From contig NZ_CP049056.1 in the NCBI RefSeq assembly GCF_011044155.1, positions 1,116,001 through 1,180,000 on the forward strand: a stretch of 64,000 nt of DNA, in the 5' to 3' direction. The notes under the pieces were generated by a model. The model saw nothing but the letters and a program-made list of their open reading frames with translations, ran no database searches and was not told the origin of the DNA. Made by a program: the position numbers and the translations under genes. This document shows, piece by piece, positions 10,351 through 19,798 of the stretch (position 1 is the stretch's first letter; the number at the start of each line of letters is the position of its first letter). This DNA comes from Pikeienuella piscinae (GTDB lineage Bacteria > Pseudomonadota > Alphaproteobacteria > Rhodobacterales > Rhodobacteraceae).

Positions 10351-12741
10351 TCACGCCGTTCCGGCCAGCGGCGCGAAATCGCGCCCCGGCGGCGGCGCTC
10401 TTTCCATCGAAGGCGCCGGCAAACGCGTCTTCACCGCCGCGCCCAGGTCCTCGAGCGAAAAGGGTTTCGCCAGGAAGCTGCAATTCTCCAGCTCCGTCAT
10501 ACCCTTGCGGAACATGTCGCCAGAATAGCCGGAGGTGAAGATCACCGGAACATCCGGCCGGGCGCAGCGCGCCTCGCGCACCCATGCGGGCCCGTCAAGC
10601 CCCGGCATCACGACATCGGAGATCACCAGATCGACGCGAAGCCCGCCGTCCTCGAGCAGCGCGAGCGCCGCCTCGGCGTGCTCGGCCTCTAGCACGTCGT
10701 AACCGCGCAGACGAAGCGCGCGGCCGACGAACGCCCGAACAGGCGCCTCGTCCTCGACCAGCAGGATGCGCCCGGCGCCGGTGAGGTCGAGCGCCTCGAC
10801 CGCGCGCGGGCGTCCGGCCGGCGCGTCCGCTTCTCCGACGAGGCGCGGAATCAGCAGCGTGAACACGGTGCCCTTCCCGAGCGCGCTGTCGACGAAGATA
10901 AAGCCGCCGGTCTGCTTGACGATGCCATATGCGGTCGAAAGTCCCAGTCCGGTGCCTTCGCCCGGCCGCTTGGTGGTGAAAAATGGCTCGAAGACCTTCG
11001 CGCGCGTCTCGTCGCTCATTCCCGCGCCCTCATCTGCGATCTCGATACGGACGTAATCGCCGACCGGCGCCACGGCCCGGTCTCGTTTCAGTTCCTCTCG
11101 CAGCGTTTCATTACGACAGATGAGTCGCACCTGGCCGCCATCGGGCATCGCATCGCGCGCGTTGACCACCAGATTCAGGATGACCTGTTCGAACTGCTGC
11201 TGGTCGATCCAGACTGGCCACAGCGTTTCGTCGCAGGCGACGTCGAGGGTCACGCGCTCGCCGATCAGCCGGTTGAGCAGATGGCTGAGCTCGCCAAGCA
11301 CGTCTGTAAGCTGACAGGCCTGTGGATCGAGCTTCTGCTGTCGCGAAAACGCCAGAAGCTGCCGCACCAGCGCCGCCGCGCGATTGGCGTTCTGACGGAT
11401 CTGCGTGAGATCGCTGAAATCCGGATCCGTCTCGTCGCGGCGCATGCTCAAGAGATCGCAGTGGCCGAGGATGGCGGTGAGAAGATTGTTGAAGTCATGC
11501 GCCACGCCGCCGGCGAGTTGCCCGACCGCCTGCATCTTCTGAGACTGGACGAACTGGCGTTCCTTCGCCTCCATGTCGGTCGCGTCCGAAATCACCGCGA
11601 GAATCGCGCCGTCCGTCTCTGCCGCCGCCACCGGCTTCATCGCGATCTGAAGATAGAGGTCGCGATCGCGCCGCGAGGCCCGGGCGAGGTCGGCGCGACC
11701 AGCGCCGAGACCTGAAACCGCCTCGGCGATACGGGCTCCGATGGGCCGCCCCAGCCCTTCGACCAGATCGGCGAAATGCGCGCCTGGCCCCGCCTCGGGA
11801 CCGAGCAGCGCCGCCGCCGCCGCGTTAACCGCCTCAATCGCGCCATCCGCTCGAAGCAGCGCCAGCGCGACCGGCGCGTCCTCGAATAGCGAATCGCGCG
11901 TCCCCGACAGCGTCGCCGCCGGAAAGATCAGGAGTTCCGTCGCGCCGCCCGCTTCCGCCAGGCCGGCGATCAACGCGCGCCCGACGCCGGCGAGTTCCGC
12001 CTCCGCATAGAGCCGCTCGTCCGCGCGCGCCGCCTCGAACGCCTCGAGCGCGGCGGCGCGCGCCGCCTCCGGCATCGCGTTAAACGCCTCGTTCGCCGCG
12101 AGGATCGCGCCGCTCGCGCCCCGCCGCGCATAACCGTAGCGCGCGCCCATATGGCCGGTGGCGGCCGGCGCCGGCGTGTTCACGAGCGTCCAGACCAACC
12201 GACGCGGCCCTTCGCCATGCATCCGCGGTCCGACCCGTTCCGCCCTCACCGCGACCGCGCCGCCTTCGGCGCGCGGCCAACGCTCCAGCGCCGCGCCGTC
12301 GCGGAGCGCGCCGTTCGCCAACCGATAGGCGAGCGCGCCCCCCGCCGCAGCGTCGCCGATCAACTCGCCAAGCGCGACCCCGACCGCCCGGCCGGATCGC
12401 GCGCCGGATCGCGCCGCTTCGTTGAAAGCGGAGTTGCTCAGAAGCAGGCGGCCCTCGCCGTCGCTAAGCGCCGCCGGGGCCGCGGAACACATGTGTAACG
12501 CGATGAACCCTGTCTCCGCCGGGCGGCGGCGTCGGCAAGTCAGGATCGCCGCCGCCGCGAGCGACGCCGCGCCAAGGCCGAGCGCAGCTCCCAACCCGTG
12601 AACAAGCGCGCTATCAGTCCCCGAAACGAATTTTCCGCCGAAAAGAAGGAACGCACCCACGCCGCACAACGCCAGCGCGCCCAACGCCAGCGCCGGCGCC
12701 GCCGCGCCGGAACCGGCCGGCTCAATTTCCGCTGCGGACAT
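10351..12741 (-). CDS. cckA: Hybrid histidine kinase CckA
   Basis: CckA feeds phosphate through ChpT to CtrA, controlling the cell cycle or, in Rhodobacterales, motility and gene transfer agent genes. The 796-residue protein has two N-terminal transmembrane segments, a PAS-containing linker (APVALLRADGAIEAVNAAAA), the phosphoacceptor block MQAVGQLAGGVAHDFNNLLT, an ATPase domain (NLVVNARDAM, GTGLGLSTAYGIV) and a C-terminal receiver with the acceptor Asp in DLVISDVVMPGLDGP. GGGTG supports the ATG at 12741 over the GTG 9 bases upstream. It lies directly upstream of recA. Confidence 0.93.
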   Translation of the reverse strand: MSAAEIEPAGSGAAAPALALGALALCGVGAFLLFGGKFVSGTDSALVHGLGAALGLGAASLAAAAILTCRRRRPAETGFIALHMCSAAPAALSDGEGRLLLSNSAFNEAARSGARSGRAVGVALGELIGDAAAGGALAYRLANGALRDGAALERWPRAEGGAVAVRAERVGPRMHGEGPRRLVWTLVNTPAPAATGHMGARYGYARRGASGAILAANEAFNAMPEAARAAALEAFEAARADERLYAEAELAGVGRALIAGLAEAGGATELLIFPAATLSGTRDSLFEDAPVALALLRADGAIEAVNAAAAALLGPEAGPGAHFADLVEGLGRPIGARIAEAVSGLGAGRADLARASRRDRDLYLQIAMKPVAAAETDGAILAVISDATDMEAKERQFVQSQKMQAVGQLAGGVAHDFNNLLTAILGHCDLLSMRRDETDPDFSDLTQIRQNANRAAALVRQLLAFSRQQKLDPQACQLTDVLGELSHLLNRLIGERVTLDVACDETLWPVWIDQQQFEQVILNLVVNARDAMPDGGQVRLICRNETLREELKRDRAVAPVGDYVRIEIADEGAGMSDETRAKVFEPFFTTKRPGEGTGLGLSTAYGIVKQTGGFIFVDSALGKGTVFTLLIPRLVGEADAPAGRPRAVEALDLTGAGRILLVEDEAPVRAFVGRALRLRGYDVLEAEHAEAALALLEDGGLRVDLVISDVVMPGLDGPAWVREARCARPDVPVIFTSGYSGDMFRKGMTELENCSFLAKPFSLEDLGAAVKTRLPAPSMERAPPPGRDFAPLAGTA

Positions 12742-12987
12742 GGATGTCACCCAAAATTGAATAATCTCAGGGATCTATGCCGCCCAAAGCATTAATACGA
12801 AGTTAATTTCCCACCATCCGGAACCCTATGGACGCGACACCATCGTTTCGACGCGTCATTATGGCCGGAAAATTGAGCCCTATCGGCGCGTGGAGACGCC
12901 TTTGTCTGGACTTTACGCGGCGAATGCGGCGCCATCTCGACGCCGACCTCGGAGGGCTGCGGCGTTCAACGCGGGGGAAGACCAAGG

Positions 12988-13383
12988 ATGAGCTTCGCAG
13001 TCGACCGAATCGACCACGTCGTGCTCAATTGCAGCAACGTCGAAGCCACAGTCACCTGGTACGAGCGCGTGCTCGGCATGGAGCGGGATGATTTCGCCTA
13101 CGGCGAGGACCGGCACATCGCACTCAGATTCGGAGAGCAGAAGTTCAACGTGAGGCCGGCCGGATCGCCGAACTGGTGGAGTGTCGAGAACGATACGCCC
13201 GGCTCGCTCGATCTCTGCTTCGTCACCCGAGCGCCGATCGCCGAAGTCGTGGCGCATCTGGAAAAATGCGCCGTCGAAATCGCCAATGGACCGGTCGAAC
13301 AGATCGGCGCGCTGGGGCCGATGACCTCGGTCTATTTCTACGACCCGGACCGCAATCTCATCGAGGTCGCCGTCTACCCGTGA
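12988..13383 (+). CDS. VOC-family (glyoxalase/dioxygenase-like) protein
   Basis: The 131-residue protein is a single vicinal-oxygen-chelate unit: IDHVVLNCSNVEATVTWYERVLGM at the N-terminus and VYFYDPDRNLIEVAVYP at the C-terminus. His10 and the Glu in the final strand are the usual metal ligands. Relatives are annotated as glyoxalase/bleomycin-resistance or 'virulence' proteins without known substrate. An AAGG site precedes the ATG. It is a lone gene convergent with the RNA methyltransferase. Confidence 0.88.
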   Translation: MSFAVDRIDHVVLNCSNVEATVTWYERVLGMERDDFAYGEDRHIALRFGEQKFNVRPAGSPNWWSVENDTPGSLDLCFVTRAPIAEVVAHLEKCAVEIANGPVEQIGALGPMTSVYFYDPDRNLIEVAVYP

Positions 13384-13410
13384 CTCGGCGCGAATCCGCA
13401 GTCATGGCAT

Positions 13411-14592
13411 TCATCCTCGCCTGAGTCGCGCCGCGTAGAACCCGTCAGCGCCGCCATTGGCGCCTTCGCCCGGCAGCCGCGTCATCTCCGATTCCAGAAA
13501 GAGCCCGTGCGCGGCGGCGAGGAAGCGCGCCTGATCCCCAGTCTCTGCGCCGATGATCGAGCAGGTTGCGTATACGATGCGCCCGCCGGGCTTCATGCAG
13601 TCGAGAGCGGCGGAGAAGGCCGCGCGTTGCTCGCTGATCCGCGCCTCCAGGCCTTCGGGAGTAAGCCTCCATTTCGTCTCGGGATCGCGCCGCCAGGTTC
13701 CCGCCCCCGAACAGGGGGCGTCGACGAAGACGAGATCGCAAGCCCCTTTCAGCTCCTCAAGAAGCTGGCGATCCGCAAGCTCCACCGTTGCGCCGGCCCG
13801 CTTGGCGCGCGGCGGCAGGTCGCGCATCCGCCCTGGCGCGGCGTCATGCGCGATCACCCTGCCGTTTCCGCCCATCAGCGCCGCGAAGGCCAGCGTCTTG
13901 CCCCCGCCCCCGGCGCAGAAATCGAGAACCCACTCGCCCGGCGCGGCGGCGCCGAAAGCGGCGGCTTCCTGGCTCGCGGCGTCCTGCAGCTCGATGAGGC
14001 CGTCGAGATAGGCCCGGCTCCGTGCGACCGGCGCTCCGGGCGCGCAGCGGAGCGCATCTGCGAGGTCGAGCGGCGCCGCCTCCACGCCGTCCTCCGCCAG
14101 CGCGGCGAGCGCCCCGGCCCGATCGCACTTCAAGCGATTGACGCGAAGATCAACGGGCGCGCGCGCGCCCAGCGCCACCATTGAAGGTGCGTAGCGCGCG
14201 CCGAGACTCGCTTTCAGCGGGCCCTCCAACCAGTCCGGATGATCGAAACGCACCGGGTCCGGTGGCGCGTCCCGCCGCCCTTCCCTCTCCGCTGCCGCCA
14301 GCGGCGCCGGCGCATAGCGCGCGCCGGAGAATATTTCGTCGAGCGGCCAGCCTTCCACCAGCGCCAGCCCGTGAACGATCCCGCGCCCCCCGGCCGCCCC
14401 GCTCATCCAGCCAAGCGAGCGACGCCGTCGCAACCCTTCGTAGACGATATCCGCGACCGCGCGCCGGTCCTTCGATCCCGCGTAGCGGTTCGCGCGGCCC
14501 CAGGCGCGCAGCAGCGGCTCGGCGCGGTTTTCACCCGCAAGCCACGCATCGAGCAGTCCGATCGCCGCTTCGGCGCGCGCGGCGGGCGTCAT
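13411..14592 (-). CDS. RsmB/NOP-type RNA m5C methyltransferase
   Basis: The product has an N-terminal NusB-like helical region (AEAAIGLLDAWLAGENRAEPLL, AGSKDRRAVADIVYEGLRRRR) and a SAM-binding domain (VLDFCAGGGGKTLAFAALMGG). Both family cysteines are present: the TC motif in YATCSIIGAETGDQ and the PC motif in VDAPCSGAGTWRRDPE. The likely target is cytosine-5 in 16S rRNA (RsmB) or another RNA; the exact site cannot be told from sequence. The ATG at 14592 is chosen over an upstream TTG because it has AAGGA nearby. Confidence 0.9.
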   Translation of the reverse strand: MTPAARAEAAIGLLDAWLAGENRAEPLLRAWGRANRYAGSKDRRAVADIVYEGLRRRRSLGWMSGAAGGRGIVHGLALVEGWPLDEIFSGARYAPAPLAAAEREGRRDAPPDPVRFDHPDWLEGPLKASLGARYAPSMVALGARAPVDLRVNRLKCDRAGALAALAEDGVEAAPLDLADALRCAPGAPVARSRAYLDGLIELQDAASQEAAAFGAAAPGEWVLDFCAGGGGKTLAFAALMGGNGRVIAHDAAPGRMRDLPPRAKRAGATVELADRQLLEELKGACDLVFVDAPCSGAGTWRRDPETKWRLTPEGLEARISEQRAAFSAALDCMKPGGRIVYATCSIIGAETGDQARFLAAAHGLFLESEMTRLPGEGANGGADGFYAARLRRG

Positions 14593-14682
14593 TGCGCCCC
14601 ATCCTTCGATCCGCAAGACATCGCACTCTCCGCCACCGCCCCACCCTTTCTCGGCCGGACGGCGGCGAAGCTCAAGCCCGGC

Positions 14683-15372
14683 TCAGACGGTGGCGAGCCG
14701 CTCGTTCTGCGGGAACATCGCCGCCTTCGCCGCATCGTCGAAATCCTGCTTGAATTCGAACCTCGTCTTCAATCCCTCGGCGCGCACGGCGGCGGGCCGG
14801 GCGTTGATCGCATCGAGATGGCGTTTGACATTGGGGAACTTCTCCCACGCGCCGTCGCCAATGATGAACGGAACCGCCCGCGCCCAGCCCCAGACCGACA
14901 TGTCGGCGATCGTGTATGCGCCGCCGACCATCCACTCCCGATCCGCGAGATGGGCGTCAAGAATGCCCCAGTGCCGCTCCGCCTCGAAGCTGTAGCGATT
15001 GACCGCATACGCCTTCGGTTCCGGCGCGAAATGGGTGAAATGCACGCATTGCCCGGAATAGGGCCCGATCCCGGTCGCCACGAACATCAGCCACGAAAGC
15101 AGCTGCGCGCGGTTTTCGTCGCCGCTGACGGGAAGGAATTTCCCGGTTTTCTCCGCGAGGTAGATCAGAATCGCGTTGCTGTCGAAGAGCGCCGTGTCGC
15201 CGTCTGTCATCGCCGGGGTCTTGGCGTTGGGATTGATCTTCAGAAAATCCGGAGCGTGCTGCTCACCCTTGCGCGTGTCGACCGGCACGGTCTCGTAATC
15301 GAGCCCCGCCTCTTCTAGAAACAGCGCGACTTTCAGTGGGTTCGGGGAGGGGTGATAGTAAAACTTGATCAT
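14683..15372 (-). CDS. Glutathione S-transferase
   Basis: The 229-residue protein has a thioredoxin-like N-terminal domain (FYYHPSPNPLKVALFLEEAGL; the active residue is probably Ser9 or nearby), the GSH-binding DSNAILIYLAEKTG segment, and an all-helical C-terminal domain with MVGGAYTIADMSVWGW. It resembles YfcG/Nu-class bacterial GSTs, which reduce disulfides. A GGAG site precedes the ATG. It is divergent from the TetR gene, so it is the first candidate target of that regulator. Confidence 0.9.
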   Translation of the reverse strand: MIKFYYHPSPNPLKVALFLEEAGLDYETVPVDTRKGEQHAPDFLKINPNAKTPAMTDGDTALFDSNAILIYLAEKTGKFLPVSGDENRAQLLSWLMFVATGIGPYSGQCVHFTHFAPEPKAYAVNRYSFEAERHWGILDAHLADREWMVGGAYTIADMSVWGWARAVPFIIGDGAWEKFPNVKRHLDAINARPAAVRAEGLKTRFEFKQDFDDAAKAAMFPQNERLATV

Positions 15373-15564
15373 TTCCGGGGCTCCAGTCTGTTGCAGGGCG
15401 CGCGCGGCGATGGCGTCGCGCGTCGGGAGATCGCGCCGGTCTCCGGCCGGGGCTCGTCAGCAGCCTGGTTCGTCCGTAAACTTGGCCCGACGCGGCGAGC
15501 AATGCTCATTATGTAACGACCAGTCAATGATGAAGACGCGCGATAAAACATATGTGAGCGGCGA

Positions 15565-16170
15565 ATGGTCGGTGTGATCCGTTTCGACCGCGACGCGGCG
15601 CTCGACGCCGCCGCCGCGCTCTTCTGGCGAAAGGGGTACGATTGCGCCTCGATCCAGGACCTGGAGGCCGCGACCGGGCTCGGCCGCGGCTCGCTCTACA
15701 ACGCCTTCGGCGACAAGGAGGCGCTCTTTCTCGCCGCGCTGGAGCGTTACGCGGAGACAGTTAGCGCCCCGCTGCTGCGTCATCTGGAAGCCGCGGATAT
15801 CGGCGCCGGGGTGAATGCTCTCTTGGCGGAACTCGTCGGGCGCATCGAGCGGACGGAGACGCCGCCCGGTTGCCTCGTCACCAACACCTGCGTCGCCGCC
15901 GCGGGCGCCCCCGCCGCGGAGCGGTTTGCCGCCGCGCGGCTTCGCGCGATGGAGCGGGCGCTGGAGAGCGCATTCGAAAAGGCGCGGGCGAATGGGCGCC
16001 TGGCGGCGGACGCCGACCCGCGCGCCCTCGCCCGGTTCTACACCGCCGTCGCGCAGAGCCTGAACCTCATGCACAAGGCGCTCGACGACCGTGAAACCAT
16101 GGCGGACGTGGCGCGAACTGCGCTCAGCGCGCTGCCGCTCGTCGGCGCGCCGCCTCAACCTATCCGGTAA
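15565..16170 (+). CDS. TetR/AcrR-family transcriptional regulator
   Basis: The N-terminal HTH reads FDRDAALDAAAALFWRKGYDCASIQDLEAATGLGRGSLYNAFGDK in two segments (residues 7-51), a strong TetR/AcrR match. The C-terminal part holds GCLVTNTCVAAAG, typical of the branch that regulates redox or electrophile genes. It is divergent from the GST gene with a 192-base spacer. Its 3' end abuts a relic of a guaB 3' end on the opposite strand. Confidence 0.92.
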   Translation: MVGVIRFDRDAALDAAAALFWRKGYDCASIQDLEAATGLGRGSLYNAFGDKEALFLAALERYAETVSAPLLRHLEAADIGAGVNALLAELVGRIERTETPPGCLVTNTCVAAAGAPAAERFAAARLRAMERALESAFEKARANGRLAADADPRALARFYTAVAQSLNLMHKALDDRETMADVARTALSALPLVGAPPQPIR

Positions 16171-16208
16171 TTCGGGCTCTCGCGGGCGACCTGCACGTCA
16201 TGCACATG
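16155..16208 (-). pseudogene. Relic of a guaB 3' end (second, diverged copy)
   Basis: On the minus strand this stretch reads HVHDVQVARESPNYRIG then a stop. The genuine guaB ends [17 protein letters not shown] and stop at 24875. The DNA is similar but not identical; many synonymous sites differ. Upstream of the first His the similarity ends abruptly. It overlaps the last codons of the TetR gene on the other strand. It is either the old chromosomal end of guaB left after an insertion or a fragment of a second guaB. Confidence 0.75.
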
Positions 16209-16815
16209 GCCGTGAATCTGTTGAAGCACATTGTATTCATTCGGTTTTCTTACTTCGCTGCATCAGCCGGAATCAGCCGATCGCCCTCGGGTCCCAGATC
16301 CACGCTCGTGAACGGCTGAATTGACGGCCACGATTCGCGCTCGAGAACCTCCACAACTTCAATAAGCAGACTTGAAAATCTGCCCCGTCGATGGGTCCCC
16401 GAGCACATCTTCGCATGGCTCGGCAGGCGCCGTCGCCCCGCGAAGGTTTGGGAGAAATCGCTAGAAAGCTTGAACGACTGGACCTGGATCGCAAGCATCA
16501 GACTCATGACCATACGCCTCGCAAGATACCGCCACGGCGCATGAACTTTTGAATCAGGCTCTTAGAGACCAGCAAACGTCAGATCGTAGCTTCCGCCACT
16601 GTCCGATTTTCGGGGAGACGCTTATCAACAAGAAATGCGGACACCGCCTATGGAAAGGGCTGCGACATGACAAGCCATTCTCGCAGATTGAAAGACTTGA
16701 ACCTGAGCGCCGAATGCGGACCAAGTCAAACCAGCCGCCGACGCCGCGCGGCGACTGGACCAGAATCCGGTTCGGATCCCAAGGGCGCTGACGACGGGCG
16801 GGCCGTCCCGTCGGC
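16171..16815. other. Decayed intergenic region with IS remnant
   Basis: No intact gene is seen in these 645 bases. The left end is the guaB relic; 16371-16544 encodes the C-terminus of an IS5-type transposase. The part from 16545 to 16815 has short broken frames with no recognisable match. It forms the left margin of the CoA-transferase/TRAP block. Confidence 0.65.
16371..16544 (+). pseudogene. C-terminal remnant of an IS5-family transposase
   Basis: The frame from 16371 reads LENLPRRWVPEHIFAWLG, then RRRRPAKVWEKSLESLNDW and IASIRLMTIRLARY to a stop at 16542. This is the ending of IS5-type DDE transposases, where the LPRRWVVERTFAWLGR motif carries the catalytic Glu (Glu is kept here as PEH). 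Only about 55 codons remain and nothing upstream is recognisable, so it is inactive. Confidence 0.75.
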
Positions 16816-18003
16816 TCAAACCACTTTCATGTTTCGCAGTTCGGAGATCTCGTCGGCGCTATAGCCCAGGCTTGCCAGCACGTCCGAGGTGTCCGCGCCC
16901 AATTCGGGCGCCGGCAATCGGAGTTCGCATTGCGCCTCCGTCAACTTCATTGGAAATCCGATCATTTCGACGGGGCCATGGCCGGGATGCTCCACCTTGA
17001 GAACCATCTCCCGCGCGCGGATCTGCGGGTCCTCGAACGCTTCCGGATAGGTCATGACCAGACCGCATGGGACGCCGGCCGCATTCAAGCGTTCCACCCA
17101 TTCCGCGCGGGGCCTCTGAGATATCCTTTCGTTGATCAGCGCGTTCACCCTGTCGCGATTTTTCATTCTCATCTCGTTCGTGGCGAAGTCAGGCGAGTCC
17201 ATCGCCTCGTTCAGGTCCAACGCGTCGATCAGTCGTTTGTAGATCTGGTCGTTGCTGGGCGCGATCGCGACGGCGCCGTCCGAAGCGTGGAAGAGACCAT
17301 AGGGCGCGACGACAGGGTGATCGTTGCCGCATCGACCCATCTGCTCGCCGGTCGCGAAATAGGCCGCCCCGAAATAGCTCGCGAAGCTCAGGATGGAATC
17401 GACGAGCGCGACATCGATCTGCTCCGGCTTTCCGGTGCGTTCCCGCCGGACGAGGGCCGACGAAATGGCAAGCGCTCCATAGAGCCCGGCGACGAGGTCA
17501 GAAATCGGCAATCCGGCCCGCAGCGGCTCCCGGTCCGGAAATCCGGTGGAGCTCATGAAGCCGCTCATCGCCTGGGCGATGAAGTCGAAGGAGGGGCGGT
17601 CGCGGTAAGGGCCGGTTTTTCCATAACCCGAAATCGAGCAGACGATGATGTCGGACTTGATCTTCTTCAACGCCTCGAAACCGAGCCCCATATCCTCGAG
17701 CACCGTCGGGCGGTAGTTCTCCACCAGAACGTCCGCCGTCGCTATGAGCCGCCGCAGCGCGGCCATGCCCTGATCCGTGCGCAGGTTGAGGGTGATGGAC
17801 TGCTTGTTGCGGTTGAATCCGGCGAAATAGTAGCTGAACCCGTCCCGCATGCCGCCCTGCCCGCGGATCGGGTCGCCCTGGCCGGGCGTTTCGACCTTGA
17901 TGACTTCGGCGCCGAGATCGCCGAGCAACTGCGTGCTGAACGGGCCCGCAAGAATCCGGGTCAGATCCACAACCCGTATCCCGCTCAACGGTCCTTTGGT
18001 CAT
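16816..18003 (-). CDS. CaiB/BaiF-family (class III) CoA-transferase
   Basis: Class III CoA-transferases move CoA from a donor such as succinyl-CoA to an organic acid. The 395-residue protein has LSGIRVVDLTRILAGPF at the start, GAEVIKVETPGQGD, and the catalytic Asp at residue 169 in AGLPISDLVAGLYGAL, the position expected from formyl-CoA transferase. AAGGAG lies 6 bases before the ATG at 18003. It is the distal gene of a lactonase-TRAP-CoA-transferase run, so it probably activates the imported or ring-opened acid. Succinate-HMG CoA-transferase-like activity is one possibility, given the lyase nearby. Confidence 0.92.
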   Translation of the reverse strand: MTKGPLSGIRVVDLTRILAGPFSTQLLGDLGAEVIKVETPGQGDPIRGQGGMRDGFSYYFAGFNRNKQSITLNLRTDQGMAALRRLIATADVLVENYRPTVLEDMGLGFEALKKIKSDIIVCSISGYGKTGPYRDRPSFDFIAQAMSGFMSSTGFPDREPLRAGLPISDLVAGLYGALAISSALVRRERTGKPEQIDVALVDSILSFASYFGAAYFATGEQMGRCGNDHPVVAPYGLFHASDGAVAIAPSNDQIYKRLIDALDLNEAMDSPDFATNEMRMKNRDRVNALINERISQRPRAEWVERLNAAGVPCGLVMTYPEAFEDPQIRAREMVLKVEHPGHGPVEMIGFPMKLTEAQCELRLPAPELGADTSDVLASLGYSADEISELRNMKVV

Positions 18004-18019
18004 CGAGAACTCCTTGTCT

Positions 18020-19297
18020 TCACACATAGTTCGGCAGCCAGAGAACGATCGCGGGGAAGAACGTCACCAGCAGCAACACCGCGAGAGACCAGAGGAGAAA
18101 CGGGAAGATCGCCCTGATCACCCGCGTGATCGGGATCGAACCGATTCCGGCCACTACAAACAGCAAGAGCCCGATAGGCGGCGTCAGCATGCCGATCATC
18201 AGGTTGAGCACCATGACGAGCCCCAGGTGCACCGGATCAACGCCGAGCGCGGCGCCGGCGGGCAGCAGCGACGGCACGAAGATCACCAGCGCCGGCAGCG
18301 GCTCCAGAAAACAACCGATCAGCAACAGGACGACATTGATGAGCAAGAGCCCGATCAGGGGATCGGCGGTCAGCGCCAGAATGCCCGCTGCGATGGCGTC
18401 GTTGATTTTCGCCTCCGCCAGCAACCAGCCGAACGGCCCCGCCGCCGCCAGCAGGAACAGAACCGCCGCCGCGGAGCGCGATGCGAGATAGAAGACCCGC
18501 ATCAGTTGACGCCCGCCTATCGACCGGTAGACGAAGATCGAAACCAGCAGCGCGTAGAGCGCGGCCACGGCGGACGCCTCGATATCGGTGACGAGACCAA
18601 AGCGCATGCCGAGGATTATGATCAGCGGCATTCCGAGAGCGAAGATCGAATACTGCGTGGTGGCGAGCACCACGCGCCAGGTTTGCCGCGGACGCGAAGG
18701 ATAATTGTTCCGGCGCGCGATCAGATAGCAGATCGCCATATAGCCGCCCGCGAGCAACAGGCCCGGCACGATCCCGGCCATGAAGAGCTTGAGAACGGAG
18801 ACATTGGCGATCACCGCGTAGATGATCATCGGAATCGAGGGCGGAATGATCGGGCCGAGCATCGCGCCGGCCGCGACAACCGCGCCAGCGTATCCGTCGG
18901 GGTAGCCTTCCTTCTTCATCGCCGGCACCAGGAGGCCCCCGGTCGCGGCGGCGTCGGCCACGGCCGAGCCCGAAACGCCGGCCATGATCAGGTTCGAGAT
19001 GATCGACACCTGGCTTAGCGATCCCCGGACATGGCCGATCATCGAAAGCGCCCATTCGACGAGCCGTTTCGTCAGCCCGCCATGGTTCATGATCTCCGCC
19101 GCCAGCACGAAGAGCGGAATGGTCACCAGCGTTGATTCATTGACGGAATTGGTCGCGGTCAGCGCCACCATGATCAGATCGACGGGATTGCCAGGATGCA
19201 GGATCATGCCGACCGCCGCCGCGCCGATCATCGACAGGCCGACATCGAACCCCGCCAGAACGGCGAAGAGAAACAGCACGAAGACAAGGGTCAGCAT
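18020..19297 (-). CDS. TRAP transporter large permease (DctM)
   Basis: The 425-residue protein has about 12 hydrophobic segments and DctM hallmarks: a FDVGLSMIGAAAVG N-terminal region, TIPLFVLAAEIMNHGGLTKRL, SGSAVADAAATGGLLVPAMKKEGY and GPIIPPSIPMIIYAV. It forms the elevator-type transport unit with DctQ, driven by a Na+ gradient. The ATG at 19297 overlaps the dctQ stop by 7 bases. The CoA-transferase gene starts 17 bases after its stop. Confidence 0.94.
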   Translation of the reverse strand: MLTLVFVLFLFAVLAGFDVGLSMIGAAAVGMILHPGNPVDLIMVALTATNSVNESTLVTIPLFVLAAEIMNHGGLTKRLVEWALSMIGHVRGSLSQVSIISNLIMAGVSGSAVADAAATGGLLVPAMKKEGYPDGYAGAVVAAGAMLGPIIPPSIPMIIYAVIANVSVLKLFMAGIVPGLLLAGGYMAICYLIARRNNYPSRPRQTWRVVLATTQYSIFALGMPLIIILGMRFGLVTDIEASAVAALYALLVSIFVYRSIGGRQLMRVFYLASRSAAAVLFLLAAAGPFGWLLAEAKINDAIAAGILALTADPLIGLLLINVVLLLIGCFLEPLPALVIFVPSLLPAGAALGVDPVHLGLVMVLNLMIGMLTPPIGLLLFVVAGIGSIPITRVIRAIFPFLLWSLAVLLLVTFFPAIVLWLPNYV

Positions 19298-19791
19298 TCG
19301 CTGTCTCTCCAATGAACGACGGTATGCGTCAGCCGGAGAGCGATGACGAGAATGCCGTACGCCGTCCCCACCGCGATGGCCAGGAAGGTGAGGGCGGAGG
19401 AAAAGGGCGTGCCCATGATGACCTGTCCGGCTCCGACCTCCACCAGGCGCCAGACCTTCCATTGAATGACGCAAAAGAGGCCGATGGCGACAAGATCGCC
19501 AGCGATGTTTCTCACCCTCAGGCCACGCGGCGAGAGCACCCCGTCGATCAGATCCACGCGGATATTGGTGCGCGCGCGGAGCGCCAGCATGAAGCCGAGA
19601 AAGGTCAGCCAGACGAGCGCGAGCTGCGCGATCTGATCATGCGCGTTGAACGAGGTGTCGTATATGTAACGGTCGCTGGCCGAGCCGATCGTGAAGATCA
19701 GGATGGTCGCCATCAGGAGGATCGTGGCGCCGCGAACGAGCCAGGCGAGGCCTGACTCGACGCGCTTCAAGACAAGGTGGAGCCGGATCAT
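19291..19791 (-). CDS. TRAP transporter small permease (DctQ)
   Basis: The 166-residue protein has four predicted transmembrane helices and the DctQ pattern of an Asp/Glu-flanked second helix (AHDQIAQLALVWLTFLGFMLALR) followed by the basic NIRVDLIDGVLSPRG loop. The ATG at 19791 gives the usual length; the open frame continues upstream but into dctP. It overlaps dctM, as is common in TRAP operons. Confidence 0.9.
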   Translation of the reverse strand: MIRLHLVLKRVESGLAWLVRGATILLMATILIFTIGSASDRYIYDTSFNAHDQIAQLALVWLTFLGFMLALRARTNIRVDLIDGVLSPRGLRVRNIAGDLVAIGLFCVIQWKVWRLVEVGAGQVIMGTPFSSALTFLAIAVGTAYGILVIALRLTHTVVHWRDSEC

Positions 19792-19798
19792 CGCAGGG

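Noticed and set aside
15547-15556. ACATATGT palindrome before the TetR gene as operator
   Set aside because: Eight bases is too short to stand out, and no longer inverted repeat of the usual TetR size is present around it.
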